From NCBI RefSeq assembly GCF_030489605.1, contig NZ_JAUKFY010000012.1, forward strand, positions 1 to 64,000: DNA of 64,000 bases, given 5' to 3'. The notes under the pieces are model-generated. The model was not told the DNA's origin and made no database searches. It saw nothing but the letters and a program-made list of their open reading frames with translations. Every line of letters begins with the position of its first letter. Positions within the stretch are counted from its first letter, which is position 1. Position numbers and translations under genes: made by a program. The stretch is from Brevibacillus laterosporus. Its GTDB lineage: Bacteria; Bacillota; Bacilli; Brevibacillales; Brevibacillaceae. Of this stretch, positions 46,035-55,411 are shown piece by piece.

Positions 46035-47513
46035 ATGTCATTAATCAATGTTACAAACCTGACGTTTGCCTATGATGGCAGTTTCGATAACATATTTGAA
46101 AACGTAAGCTTCCAGATCGATACGGATTGGAAATTGGGATTTACCGGAAGAAACGGCAAAGGGAAGACAACTTTTCTTAACCTATTGCTTGGGAAATATG
46201 AATACAGCGGAAATATTTCTGCTGCGGTCAGCTTTGAATATTTTCCTTTCCCTGTCGAAAATAAGGCAAATAATACCCTTGATGTAATCGACGATATTTA
46301 TCCAGACTATGTCCACTGGAAATTGATGCGTGAGCTTTCATTGCTAAAGGTTTCTGAGGATGTTTTATATCGACCCTTTGATTCATTGTCCAACGGTGAG
46401 CAAACGAAAGTGCTGTTAGCTACATTATTTCTCAAGGAAAATCATTTTCTGTTAATTGATGAACCAACCAATCATCTCGACATGCACGCAAGAAAACTTG
46501 TCAGTGATTATCTCAATACCAAAAGCGGATTTATTCTTGTGTCTCATGACAGGTCATTCCTTGATAACTGTGTAGATCACATCCTTTCCATCAATAGAAC
46601 CAATATCGAAATACAAAAAGGCAATTTCTCTGATTGGTGGGAAAATAAAGAGAGACGGGATAACTTCGAGCTTGCAGAGAACGAAAGGCTAAAAAAAGAC
46701 ATTAAACGCTTGTCGAATTCTGCTAAAAGAACAAGCAACTGGTCACACGAAGTGGAAAAAACGAAAAATGGTACAAGAAATTCCGGTTCCAAGGTAGATA
46801 AAGGGTATATTGGTCACAAGGCTGCTAAAATGATGAAACGCTCGAAAGCAATGGAGCAGAGACAGCAATCTGCTATTGAGGAAAGGTCTAAGCTCCTTAA
46901 AAACATTGAAAACGCTGAAAGCTTAAAAATTTCACAGCTTGCTTTTCATAAAAACCAGCTTGCAGAACTTAAAAATGTTTCCATTTATTATGGCGAGAAA
47001 ATGGTTTGCACAGATATAAACTTTACAATTGAGCAAGGGGAACGAATAGCGCTGTGCGGTAAAAACGGCTCTGGAAAATCAAGTATTATTAAGCTTATTT
47101 GCGGTGAGAATCTCAACTATACGGGCACTTTTAGCAAAGGCAGTCAGCTCAAAATATCCTATGTTTCACAGGATACCTCACATTTACAGGGAAATGTAAC
47201 GGACTACGCTAGAAACAACGGGATTGATGAAAGCCTGTTTAAATCTATTTTAAGAAAACTTGATTTTTCCAGAGTTCAATTTGAAAAGGATATTTCCGCT
47301 TTTAGCGGCGGTCAAAAGAAGAAAGTGCTGATTGCAAAAAGTCTTTGCGAGAAAGTTCATTTGCATATTTGGGATGAACCGCTTAATTTTATCGATGTGA
47401 TTTCCCGCATGCAAATTGAAGAGCTGCTGCTAGAATACACACCAACTGTCCTGTTTGTGGAGCATGACAGGGAATTTTGCAAAAATATCGCTACAAAGCA
47501 AATTCAACTCTAA
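46035..47513 (+). CDS. ABC-F ribosomal protection protein, Lsa-like
   Basis: The 492-aa protein has two ABC domains and no membrane segments. NBD1 has Walker A GRNGKGKTT (about residue 38), signature LSNGEQTK and Walker B LLIDEPTNHLD. A charged linker (about 190-290) would reach the ribosomal peptidyl-transferase site. NBD2 has GKNGSGKSS, FSGGQKKK and an unusual DEPLNFID. Length and sequence resemble the Lsa group, which protects ribosomes from lincosamides, streptogramin A and pleuromutilins. The drug range is not proven. Its own attenuator lies upstream. Confidence 0.85.
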   Translation: MSLINVTNLTFAYDGSFDNIFENVSFQIDTDWKLGFTGRNGKGKTTFLNLLLGKYEYSGNISAAVSFEYFPFPVENKANNTLDVIDDIYPDYVHWKLMRELSLLKVSEDVLYRPFDSLSNGEQTKVLLATLFLKENHFLLIDEPTNHLDMHARKLVSDYLNTKSGFILVSHDRSFLDNCVDHILSINRTNIEIQKGNFSDWWENKERRDNFELAENERLKKDIKRLSNSAKRTSNWSHEVEKTKNGTRNSGSKVDKGYIGHKAAKMMKRSKAMEQRQQSAIEERSKLLKNIENAESLKISQLAFHKNQLAELKNVSIYYGEKMVCTDINFTIEQGERIALCGKNGSGKSSIIKLICGENLNYTGTFSKGSQLKISYVSQDTSHLQGNVTDYARNNGIDESLFKSILRKLDFSRVQFEKDISAFSGGQKKKVLIAKSLCEKVHLHIWDEPLNFIDVISRMQIEELLLEYTPTVLFVEHDREFCKNIATKQIQL

Positions 47514-47561
47514 GCCTTTAATCTAAGGCTCGATTTTTCTCGAACATTTTTTCCCTTATAA

Positions 47562-47592
47562 AAAAGAACCCCGACAGTTGTCGGGGTTCGCC
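47562..47592 (+). terminator. Terminator of the ABC-F gene
   Basis: GAACCCCGA (47566-47574) pairs with TCGGGGTTC (47581-47589), an 9-bp GC-rich stem with a 6-nt loop. Confidence 0.75.
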
Positions 47593-47995
47593 TCAAACCT
47601 ATTCATCGATTACAACAAAGCACTACAGCGTAAATTGGTTCTCTTGTTTTCAGAAACGGATTTTTTGCAAAATCTCAATGATTTATACGATATTTTTTGA
47701 AATATACGGTTCGTCCGTATGCAGGGTGTGATCCGTGTCCTCATTAAGGTTACAGTTTTTTCAAAGTTGGTATTCGTTTCCCATACCAGCATTTGTTTGG
47801 CCATATACGATAAGGCGTGATCCCGCTCTCTTACTAAAAACATACACAACTGTCCATACTTGCAAAACATGTATATAAATGTACAAATTGTAATATTCTC
47901 AATTTTCTAGCCCTTATTAGTCATGTTTAAGTCTGTAGATTTGGGATATTATTTTGGCGAAAAGAAATAATTCCCAATAAAAGGAGCTGAGTAAA
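47593..47995. other. Intergenic region before the DJ-1-like gene
   Basis: No gene with a supportable start was seen. A minus-strand frame of 86 codons has no ribosome site or recognisable domain. AAAAGGAGC before 47996 is the ribosome site of the next gene. Confidence 0.4.
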
Positions 47996-48706
47996 TTGAA
48001 AAAATTATGTAGTTATATTCTCATCGTAGCAATGTTCCTAACCACTTTTGGTACAAGTGCATGGGGACACTCATCAGTACCCGATTCTCCCAAGTCTTCA
48101 GAGGGAAAACCTGAAAAAAAGAAGTGGACTGTAGGAATTTTGCTGTACAACGACGTGGAAGTATTGGATTTTGCAGGTCCTTTCGAGGTTTTTGCCGTTA
48201 CCGAACACGATACATCAGATAAGCCTTTTCATGTGAAAACCATTTCAGAGGATGGGAAAATGATTACAGCGCGAAATGGATTGAAGGTTCAGCCTGATTA
48301 CAGCTTCGAAAATGCTCCTGCCTTTGATATTCTCATCGTTCCAGGAGGACCTGGCAGCCGTACGGAAATGCATAACAAACATATAATCAAATGGGTGCAA
48401 GACCGAATGAAAACCGTTGATATTATGGCTTCCGTATGCACAGGAGCATTAATTCTGGCAGAAGCAGAATTGCTAAATGGCAAAACGGTGACGACCCATT
48501 GGAATTCGTATGATCGACTTGAAAAAGAGTATCCGAAGCTACGGGTTAAGAGGAACGTAAAATTTGTGGATGAAGGAAAAATCGTAACATCAGGAGGCAT
48601 TTCCGCCGGCATTAACATGTCATTTTACTTAGTCAAACGATTACTAGGAAAAGAAACCGCCGAAAAGACAGCGAAACGGATGGAGTATGACATTGTCATA
48701 GAGTAA
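47996..48706 (+). CDS. Secreted DJ-1/PfpI-family protein
   Basis: The 236-aa protein starts at TTG, 9 nt after GGAG. It has a Sec signal peptide (about residues 1-25, ending near TSAWG) and then a class-I-amidotransferase-like domain. VGILLYNDVEVLDFAGPFEV opens the domain, DILIVPGGPG follows, and the nucleophile-elbow Cys lies in ASVCTGALILAEA. THWNSYDRLE and TSGGISAGIN complete it. Cytosolic relatives include isocyanide hydratases and AraC-type sensor domains. An exported form is unusual and its role is unknown. Confidence 0.82.
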   Translation: MKKLCSYILIVAMFLTTFGTSAWGHSSVPDSPKSSEGKPEKKKWTVGILLYNDVEVLDFAGPFEVFAVTEHDTSDKPFHVKTISEDGKMITARNGLKVQPDYSFENAPAFDILIVPGGPGSRTEMHNKHIIKWVQDRMKTVDIMASVCTGALILAEAELLNGKTVTTHWNSYDRLEKEYPKLRVKRNVKFVDEGKIVTSGGISAGINMSFYLVKRLLGKETAEKTAKRMEYDIVIE

Positions 48707-48818
48707 ATTTGCCAGATTTCCGTGCCAAAAAAATAAATCTCGTCTGTCCGTCGTGTCATCGCAAGAACGCTTGGAATTGATGGAGCAAGTGTTACTTAGT
48801 TAAAAGGGTGGTTAAGCA

Positions 48819-49162
48819 CTGGACGAAAATCAGTATTACTGGGAAATGGTCAAAAAAACAACGGGGTATACTCTCCCAAGACAGGAGCGACTCCGAAAGT
48901 CTAGAGTCATCATCTTTGGACTAGGTGGCCTGGGTGGTTATGAAGTCATTTTATGTGCTCGATCGGACTGAGCCATATTACAAGGAGTATATCCTGACGA
49001 ATTCGAGGTATCGAATATTAACCGCCAATGTGAAGCGGAAATTAAGGGAAAAATCCAGCAGGTCCGAGGTTCAGCCTCTATATTTATACCAGCCTGCTTA
49101 CAGCATACGTAAAAATATGTATCTGGCAGCGGTACCTATACCAATATTGTCTTGGCTTTAGA
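48819..49162 (+). pseudogene. ThiF/MoeB-type (E1-like) enzyme remnant
   Basis: One frame reads RQERLRKSRVIIFGLGGLGG, the nucleotide-binding start of a ThiF/E1-like adenylating enzyme, then hits a stop near 48970. A shifted frame reads PDEFEVSNINRQCEAE, matching the family's S-N-x-N-R-Q motif. Further stops follow before ALEYSAR. No start site is evident. It is a decayed member of the family that activates C-terminal glycines or peptides. Confidence 0.7.
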
Positions 49163-49230
49163 GTACAGTGCCCGTATAGAAATGACAAAATCACTGACAC
49201 CAGCATTCGTAACTTCGTAATCATAATAAC
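49163..49230. other. Short spacer before a bidirectional terminator
   Basis: No feature seen. Confidence 0.3.
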
Positions 49231-49273
49231 AAAAACGCATGCGACTGTCTGTCAGAACAAAGCATGCGTTTTT
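49231..49273. terminator. Bidirectional terminator
   Basis: AAAAACGCATGC (49231-49242) pairs perfectly with GCATGCGTTTTT (49262-49273). It ends the siderophore esterase operon on the minus strand. Confidence 0.85.
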
Positions 49274-49301
49274 ATCTTATTTTCCTTTTTACACGATGCG
49301 A

Positions 49302-50123
49302 TTATTTCCTTGCTAATGCAGATCGAATGACAAGTCCGATGTACGGGAGAAGAACGGATAGATGGCCCTCATCATCAAAGCAACGGTATTGAACCTGCAA
49401 GCCAGGTATGTTACTGGAAGATAGACGTTCGTACATCTCTTTGGCATCCGCGACCATCTCAGCCTTTTCCTCGCTGCCTATCCCTATCAAAAGACTAGTT
49501 TGTACAGGCTCTGCTGTTGATTCCTTCGCTTCCTTAGCAAAGCGTTCTGCTAACGGAAGCAGAAATTGATTTTTCCACCAAATAGACGGACTTCCGGCTG
49601 CATAAACCTGAAAAGCCTGACATTTTGTAAACATCGTATATAATGTAAACAGTCCGCCCAAGGAATGACCAAATAACGTCTGACGATTACGGTCAATGGA
49701 AATCTCCTGTTCAATCAACGGCTTCAGCTCTTCTTCAATAAATGTCAAAAATAAGTCTGCTCCTCCGGTTGTCGGCCATTCAGACCCGTCCTTACGATTA
49801 GGGAGCTCCGTTTTATCAGCATACACGGTGTAATCATAGAACCGTCGATTCGTTTCAAAGGGTTGGTCAGTATCATATCCGATACCAACTACTACTGCTG
49901 GCTCCAGCATGTGCGGTCCGCGCGTCTGTAAGCGAACGGTCTCCGCCATCGAGCCAAACGCTGAATTTGCATCCAGCATATATATAACCGGAAAACCAGT
50001 CTCGGGTGCAGGTACTTCCGGTTTGTACACCATAATGCGGTATGATGCACCACGTTTGCTTATTACTGTCCGTTGCTCTGCCCCCGGAATGGCGAAGGCA
50101 GAACGTTTTTCTGTTTGTTTCAT
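49302..50123 (-). CDS. Siderophore esterase-like alpha/beta hydrolase (BesA/IroE type)
   Basis: The 273-aa protein has an esterase D/Fes-related fold: VIYMLDANSAFGSMAE early, GIGYDTDQPF, the nucleophile Ser in LFGHSLGGLFTLYTMF and a late His in DEGHLSVL. BesA and IroE hydrolyse ferric trilactone siderophores inside the cell to release iron. Start 50123 follows GAGGAGAGG. A perfect Fur-type box lies just upstream, and a Btr-like regulator is the preceding gene, both consistent with iron acquisition. Confidence 0.82.
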   Translation of the reverse strand: MKQTEKRSAFAIPGAEQRTVISKRGASYRIMVYKPEVPAPETGFPVIYMLDANSAFGSMAETVRLQTRGPHMLEPAVVVGIGYDTDQPFETNRRFYDYTVYADKTELPNRKDGSEWPTTGGADLFLTFIEEELKPLIEQEISIDRNRQTLFGHSLGGLFTLYTMFTKCQAFQVYAAGSPSIWWKNQFLLPLAERFAKEAKESTAEPVQTSLLIGIGSEEKAEMVADAKEMYERLSSSNIPGLQVQYRCFDDEGHLSVLLPYIGLVIRSALARK

Positions 50124-50170
50124 CGCCAAATTCACCCTCTCCTCACAGCTACCTGCACGAATTACCCAAC

Positions 50171-50185
50171 TGATAATCATTATCA
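50171..50185. promoter_or_regulatory. Fur box
   Basis: TGATAATCATTATCA is a perfect 7-1-7 inverted repeat matching the Fur consensus core. It sits 48 bp before the esterase start and beyond the stop of the Btr-like gene, so it should control the esterase from its own promoter. Confidence 0.85.
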
Positions 50186-50239
50186 AAATTGATCATAGCG
50201 AATTAGCCATTGTAGTACCATAGACAATATCCAGAACAA

Positions 50240-51904
50240 TTATGGACGATTTACAGCTAATAGCTCCGTAAGATGATCAAGCATTCGGAGGTGGGCATGC
50301 GGGGAATATTCCAGCCACGGATCAGAAGCAAGCATATGGATTCTGTTCTGCTGAACCGCTGAAACAGTTTGCCACTGCGGTTCATTTTGGATTTTTTCCC
50401 AGATAGCCAGTGTTTCATTTTCCTGACGAATCAGCATGAAAAGGCGATCAGCATTCAACGCTTTCAGTTCCTTTATGGAAATGGGCTTCGTAGCATCTAA
50501 TGCTTTGTTCACACAAGCTGGTTTAAATGGCAAATCATCAAACAGCATGCCTGAGATCCCGCGATGATTCTGTACAAACATATTTTGCTGTACTAATCGG
50601 ATTACAACAACCGCTTCCTTCTCCAGCCCAGGCTGCAATCGCTCTCTTACCGTTTGAAGCTTCCGATCGTATTCCTCAAGCCACTTCTCTGCTTGCCAGG
50701 ACTCTCCCAAAAACTCCGCCAGAAGACGAAACTGCTGACGCCATTCCATTTGTGAAACAGAGAGATAGAACACTGGAGCTATCTTTTCTAAGGCCTGCTT
50801 TTCTATTTTCGGAAGATTATCATTTGCAATGATGACATCTGCGGATATCTGCTTAAGCAGCTCTATATTTTCCTGCCAGTGATGGTTTTGACGATATGCG
50901 CTGATATGAACAGGGATTTCATTGCGATATTCTCGATAATAATACTCCGTCCACTTGGGATGAAGTGGAGCAGCAAACGGCATAATATGTAGCGGTAATA
51001 AATAGCCTATATGTGCTGGACTGTATGCCACCAGCTTTCGACGGCGACTTTTCATATAAACATTAGGTGAAACGCCTATCTCCTTCTTAAACTTCCGGCT
51101 AAAATAGAATTCATCCGCGTAGCCTACCTGATGAGCGATATCGCGCAGCCTAGCATCTGATTGAGCCATAAGTCGCTTAGCTTGCTGTATTCGTAGCTTA
51201 GCAACATACTCCATCGCGCTTATCCCGTATTTTTTTTTGAACAAATCCACAAAATATTTCGGACTGATTTCGGCCACCTGTGCCAGCTTATCGATCGTTA
51301 ATGAATCGGTATAATGTTCCTCCATGTATTGCTTTACATATTCGAGTGCTGAATATGCGTTTTCCGGTTTCGTCCGACAATTCTGATTGATATAAAACAG
51401 GATTTCCTGAAAATCAATCTGACAACGAAAACTGCTTGTACTAGCTTTACTTTGCCAATGACGATACAAATCTTCACACATGGATGTCAGCTTATCGGAA
51501 GGGTAAACAGAGATTTTTTCTTTATAAGGAAACAACTGTTCATCCTTGCTTATCGTCATACAGCTTACATGATTGGGCTCGTGCTTAAATACATCGAAAT
51601 ATAACACATAGAGCTCCATCTCCTCACTCAATGCGAGTGTTCCAAAAGTTTGTCCCGGTCTACATACATACACCGAATTTTTATCCAGCTCACATTGCTG
51701 ATGATCCAGTACAAGCTGCACTTCTCCACTGGTCATGACAATAAGCGCATAGGAAAAAGCAAGTTGCTGCTTCAATTGGCAAAGAGCTCCCCCCTTCACA
51801 GCCTCAATGGACCGAAGTCTGAAGGATAACTCATCAAGCATACATTTATCAGTGCTACTGCATATCATGTCGTCCATACTATGTACACCACCAATATCCA
51901 TCAT
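50240..51904 (-). CDS. Btr-like regulator: AraC HTH fused to siderophore-binding domain
   Basis: The 554-aa protein has three parts. An N-terminal cupin-like region (about 1-150) comes first. An AraC/XylS DNA-binding pair follows (about 175-290; LTIDKLAQVAEISPKYFVDL and RLRDIAHQVGYADEFYFSRK). A C-terminal periplasmic-binding-protein-like domain (about 300-554; ELLKQISADVIIANDN, VVVIRLVQQNMFVQN) completes it. This is the plan of B. subtilis Btr, which binds ferric bacillibactin in the cytosol and activates its uptake genes. The uptake permease is not in the window. The esterase downstream on the same strand fits. Confidence 0.87.
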   Translation of the reverse strand: MMDIGGVHSMDDMICSSTDKCMLDELSFRLRSIEAVKGGALCQLKQQLAFSYALIVMTSGEVQLVLDHQQCELDKNSVYVCRPGQTFGTLALSEEMELYVLYFDVFKHEPNHVSCMTISKDEQLFPYKEKISVYPSDKLTSMCEDLYRHWQSKASTSSFRCQIDFQEILFYINQNCRTKPENAYSALEYVKQYMEEHYTDSLTIDKLAQVAEISPKYFVDLFKKKYGISAMEYVAKLRIQQAKRLMAQSDARLRDIAHQVGYADEFYFSRKFKKEIGVSPNVYMKSRRRKLVAYSPAHIGYLLPLHIMPFAAPLHPKWTEYYYREYRNEIPVHISAYRQNHHWQENIELLKQISADVIIANDNLPKIEKQALEKIAPVFYLSVSQMEWRQQFRLLAEFLGESWQAEKWLEEYDRKLQTVRERLQPGLEKEAVVVIRLVQQNMFVQNHRGISGMLFDDLPFKPACVNKALDATKPISIKELKALNADRLFMLIRQENETLAIWEKIQNEPQWQTVSAVQQNRIHMLASDPWLEYSPHAHLRMLDHLTELLAVNRP

Positions 51905-52197
51905 TTACCTACAGCTTTCCATGCATAAATACTGATCGTTGCGAAAAAGGCAGGTTTTTATTTTTCTTAACATTCACTTTACCAAATGAATCTATGATTT
52001 TCTATTTGAATAAATCATACTGATTGGCTTACCGCAAACTATTAAAAATGATACCATTTTTCGTTTTACAGAAAATATATTTTTTATTTATATACATTCT
52101 AAAATAAATGTATTTTCAAGCAATTGATTTTGCACTTACCTGCTACTGCTTCGTAAATGGACTAACAAGCAGAATCAAGCAGCAATTGTTAAAATGC
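51905..52197. other. AT-rich region upstream of the Btr-like gene
   Basis: No gene or clear second Fur box was seen. It should contain the btr-like promoter. Confidence 0.4.
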
Positions 52198-52236
52198 AAG
52201 GGGATTCCCAAGGTAGCTGCCAAGGAAATCCCCTTT
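52198..52236 (-). terminator. Terminator of the 52.3-52.8 kb gene
   Basis: AAGGGGATT (52198-52206) pairs with AATCCCCTT (52227-52235), with an inner CCTTGG/CCAAGG pairing. Confidence 0.7.
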
Positions 52237-52287
52237 CACATGTTTAAAAACAGATGAGCTCTTTCTATCTTAGTATGATTGCCAAAA

Positions 52288-52761
52288 TTACAAATCAATA
52301 TCAAAAATCGTGATGCTAGCAAAATCAATCCGAAGCGATGTGTCAGCAGGCAACGGATTTGGAGAGGACAGAACCAATTGAATCTTATCCCCTTTATGAA
52401 AGAGTTGAGGTAATAAAGTGGAGGTGACATAAGTAGTACCGGGATTATGGGAATGAAAGCTTGTTTGAGAAGGAATAATCGTTTCCCCATTCTGAAGCAA
52501 CTCGAATTTGAGAAGGGGAGCAGGGTTTGCTGGGGGAGAAGAAACAGTAGAGATTTGTATACTAAATTGCGTCAGATATATTGCACTCTTGATAATCGTA
52601 ATGGTGTCAATGTTTGGCTCAAATATAATGCCAAAAGAGCTTGAGGCGCTATTTAAATTGATGACTACAGGCACTATGTTAGCAGGACTAATCACTTGTG
52701 GAAAAAAATCGTTTGTAACATAAATAATTTTTTCATCTGATCTACATATGTGTCCAGACAT
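52288..52761 (-). CDS. Hypothetical protein, possibly a TNF/BclA-C-like spore surface domain
   Basis: The 157-aa protein starts after GGAGG at 52761. It has no signal or membrane segment. It is rich in beta-forming residues, Ser/Thr/Asn and Pro (SSPPANPAPL), and the pattern of alternating hydrophobic strands (FGIIFEPNIDTITIIKSAIY, LRIDFASITIFDIDL) suggests a jelly-roll fold like the C-terminal domain of BclA-type exosporium proteins. It lacks the collagen-like repeats of those proteins. The assignment is tentative. Confidence 0.5.
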   Translation of the reverse strand: MSGHICRSDEKIIYVTNDFFPQVISPANIVPVVINLNSASSSFGIIFEPNIDTITIIKSAIYLTQFSIQISTVSSPPANPAPLLKFELLQNGETIIPSQTSFHSHNPGTTYVTSTLLPQLFHKGDKIQLVLSSPNPLPADTSLRIDFASITIFDIDL

Positions 52762-53300
52762 AACATTTACACCTCCTATCAATCCCTCTAGATATTGAAT
52801 GATAAACGGAAATGAATTGTGTTAGGCGAGTACCCATTTTTTTAAAATGGTTATGAGGCGAAAGCCTTACTAGTTGATGCTTTTAAGCCTCTTTCCGCAA
52901 GCAATTAGTTAGAACATAAACCAACAGGTTTAATCACAGTTACTCTGATTGGGGATCAAATCGAGGAACAGATGTGAGAAAAGGATTGGAGTTTACATCA
53001 CTTCATTTACCAACTTTTGTAAAAAAGCTGTTTCTCGCAACTCTTTTATAAATCAAGTCATTTTTAAATAATTATACGTCCCAATATAAAAGTTCCTGAT
53101 AATCAAAGGAAGTCTTACCTCTTTTGAACAAGAGTATGTTAAAAACAAAGGAAGTATGCAAAATACCCAGAAATTGGAGAAAGAATTTTATCAAAAACAT
53201 AATGCATGGGGAACACCCCTAGACAGCATGAATAATTTATGCAGGGGAGGTTGCAAGCCTGAAAGTCATAACTCTCCTCGATCATTTTTGTTTTCGTAAA
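52762..53300. other. Gene-poor intergenic stretch
   Basis: Only short, interrupted frames were seen, for example one near 53120-53300 reading MQNTQKLEKEFYQKHNAWG with no start or family match. It may be decayed sequence. Confidence 0.35.
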
Positions 53301-53332
53301 CAAAAAAAGTGCGCCTATTCATAGGTGCACCC
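53301..53332 (-). terminator. Terminator of the MoxR-VWA operon
   Basis: On the minus strand GTGCACCTAT pairs with ATAGGCGCAC, followed by T7, 65 nt after the last gene. Confidence 0.85.
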
Positions 53333-53396
53333 TAAACATATCTGAAAAGATTTTCATGCGTTTTAACCGGCTCTGATTTTTTGCAAAGCGAGAAAA

Positions 53397-53693
53397 TTAT
53401 TCTATTCTCGAAAAGGTATCTTTGTTAATAAACTCCATATACTGACAAAGATAAAAATAGCTTTCTGTTACATCCGCTATATCTGCTCTGCTACTCCGTA
53501 CATACGCCCTCCCCTGCGCCTCCATCCTCTCTAGTACCTGTACCAAAAAATTCATGTCCAATTGGCGTGCAGCCGTGATAAATTGGTTCACTTCCTGTAT
53601 GTCTTGCTCGTTTATTTTCGCTAATCCCTTTAACAAAAGCCGTTCGCTCCAGGGAATTATTTGATCAACAAGCTGCTCCAGCGCATTCATCAT
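53397..53693 (-). CDS. 98-aa protein, last gene of the MoxR-VWA operon
   Basis: It is all-helical by composition and has no motif I recognise. It begins 11 nt after the SWIM gene stop, so it is co-transcribed and likely part of the same system. AGGGG precedes the start; ATG at 53693 or 53690 are both possible. Confidence 0.65.
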   Translation of the reverse strand: MMNALEQLVDQIIPWSERLLLKGLAKINEQDIQEVNQFITAARQLDMNFLVQVLERMEAQGRAYVRSSRADIADVTESYFYLCQYMEFINKDTFSRIE

Positions 53694-53704
53694 GTATCAC
53701 GCCC

Positions 53705-55342
53705 CTAAAAATCCAGCTTCAGATTGGTCACTGCCTCGTCTTTTAAAAAGCTGATTGGATAGATATGCTGTTCATAAACGTGAGCAAATATATAAAAGTC
53801 ACGAAGCTCTAAAAACTTCTTATCCTTCTCTAAAAAAGGAATCGTCTTTTCCCATTCCTTGTTATAGGGAATCGTCATCGCAAGCTCATTGCCCTTCTGA
53901 TCATTGACAGTAAAGATAAAATTTTGCGTTCCTTGTTCATAAGCCGAGCCGTTTACCTTGCTTACTTGTATGATAGTCAATTGCTCCCGTCTGCCCTGGA
54001 ATAAAGCCACATGCTGATCTCTAGCGTGCTTTTCGTTCCAATTATGAATAAGGAAATCCCCCAAATCCACATTCTCAATGGATTCTCTTGATTTTAATTC
54101 TAGCAGCGTCTCCTCACTTGAAGAGATGCGTTGCTCCTGATTTACTTTGCAAGCTCGTAGTTCAAGCTGAGCTCGAGATAAATCATTCATCCTCCACTCT
54201 CTTCCCCAAGGAGATCTCTGCCCATACTGTTCCTTAAAGTGAAATTCAATTCCTTCATAGTAAACAGGTCTCGAATCTGTATAGCTATATATCTTTTTAT
54301 CATCTGTGCAGTAAAAGTAATAGGTAATCCCTTTATAGGAGGATCGGGTCGCCCACGGATCAGCTCCCAGCGCATATAGTCGCAATCTGGGAATCGTGTA
54401 ATATCTACTTTTAAAACGCCCAATTACCTGTCGCAGTTGTTCTTGACTTTGTTCTTTTTCCAAGACAACCGTACTTAAATAGGTATTTGTTAGCTTTTCG
54501 AGAAATGCTTTGTGACAAAAACGGATATGACGCTGAAAAAACAACGTTAATTGTCCATCGATATTTCTTATATCCTTTTCCAATTGAGCTAAATGCCCAT
54601 TATGTGCTGCAATGGCTAATACTTTTAATCTTGCGCAAATCGTCTCTGGTAATTTAGCCAGGCCCAGACTAATGATTTCTGTTATGATCTGCTTGCTATC
54701 CTGAACCACGTCCAACGAATAATCGATTTGTTTATTTGTTTGATACCCCGAATCATCGATCACCTGATGTATTGCTCTATACCTTAGAATAGCTTCCAGT
54801 CTATGAATACAGCTTTCTTTTTGTTTACAGCTGCAAATGCTCTTCCCTATATCTGCTTCTTCCATAAAAGAAACCTCTATGTCCTGCCAGCTCATTTTAA
54901 TGGTAAGAAACGAACATTCTCCTACCTCTAGCTCCTCAGCATAGGAAATTCGAAACAGAACCTCCTCCACCTGTGCTTCCGTAAACTGATCGTATATTTC
55001 ACCCAAGGGCTTAGCAAGAAGCCATGAAAAATCGGCAGGCTTCGCTTCTACCTTCGGCTCATAATTTTGCTTATAGGATAAGAGCGCGATTATGATATGT
55101 TTACAAATTTTATCTGAGGGGCAGCTACAGACATGGCTATTCATATCGGCTTTTACATGACATACAATCTCGTCATCCAGCTTACAGATCACTTGATCAG
55201 CTTCAAATGTAAATGCCACCTGTAAACCCTTTTCCATATCCTTCACGGCACGATTATATAAGCCTTTGTTCGCATGCTTAATCAAAAATTCTTCTGTACA
55301 ACGCGCTATCAGTTGATCAAATTGAATTAAAAAATCTGTCAT
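53705..55342 (-). CDS. SWIM zinc-finger protein (YehQ-like)
   Basis: The 545-aa protein has two SWIM-type clusters: HVCSCPSDKICKHIIIALL (about residue 72) and ICSCKQKESCIHRLEAIL (about residue 165), each C-x-C-x(n)-C-x-H. SWIM domains bind nucleic acid or protein. Start 55342 is used because AAAGAGGTG ends just before it. Its neighbours match the yeh group of E. coli, where YehQ carries SWIM. Confidence 0.82.
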   Translation of the reverse strand: MTDFLIQFDQLIARCTEEFLIKHANKGLYNRAVKDMEKGLQVAFTFEADQVICKLDDEIVCHVKADMNSHVCSCPSDKICKHIIIALLSYKQNYEPKVEAKPADFSWLLAKPLGEIYDQFTEAQVEEVLFRISYAEELEVGECSFLTIKMSWQDIEVSFMEEADIGKSICSCKQKESCIHRLEAILRYRAIHQVIDDSGYQTNKQIDYSLDVVQDSKQIITEIISLGLAKLPETICARLKVLAIAAHNGHLAQLEKDIRNIDGQLTLFFQRHIRFCHKAFLEKLTNTYLSTVVLEKEQSQEQLRQVIGRFKSRYYTIPRLRLYALGADPWATRSSYKGITYYFYCTDDKKIYSYTDSRPVYYEGIEFHFKEQYGQRSPWGREWRMNDLSRAQLELRACKVNQEQRISSSEETLLELKSRESIENVDLGDFLIHNWNEKHARDQHVALFQGRREQLTIIQVSKVNGSAYEQGTQNFIFTVNDQKGNELAMTIPYNKEWEKTIPFLEKDKKFLELRDFYIFAHVYEQHIYPISFLKDEAVTNLKLDF

Positions 55343-55411
55343 ACGCACCTCTTTATTGAAAAATAGCTTCAGTCCCGAGGTGAGATTTCTCCCACCTCAG
55401 TACGCAGCTTA

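Noticed and set aside
47610-47870. 86-codon minus-strand ORF
   Set aside because: It has no ribosome site and no recognisable domain; the region looks intergenic.
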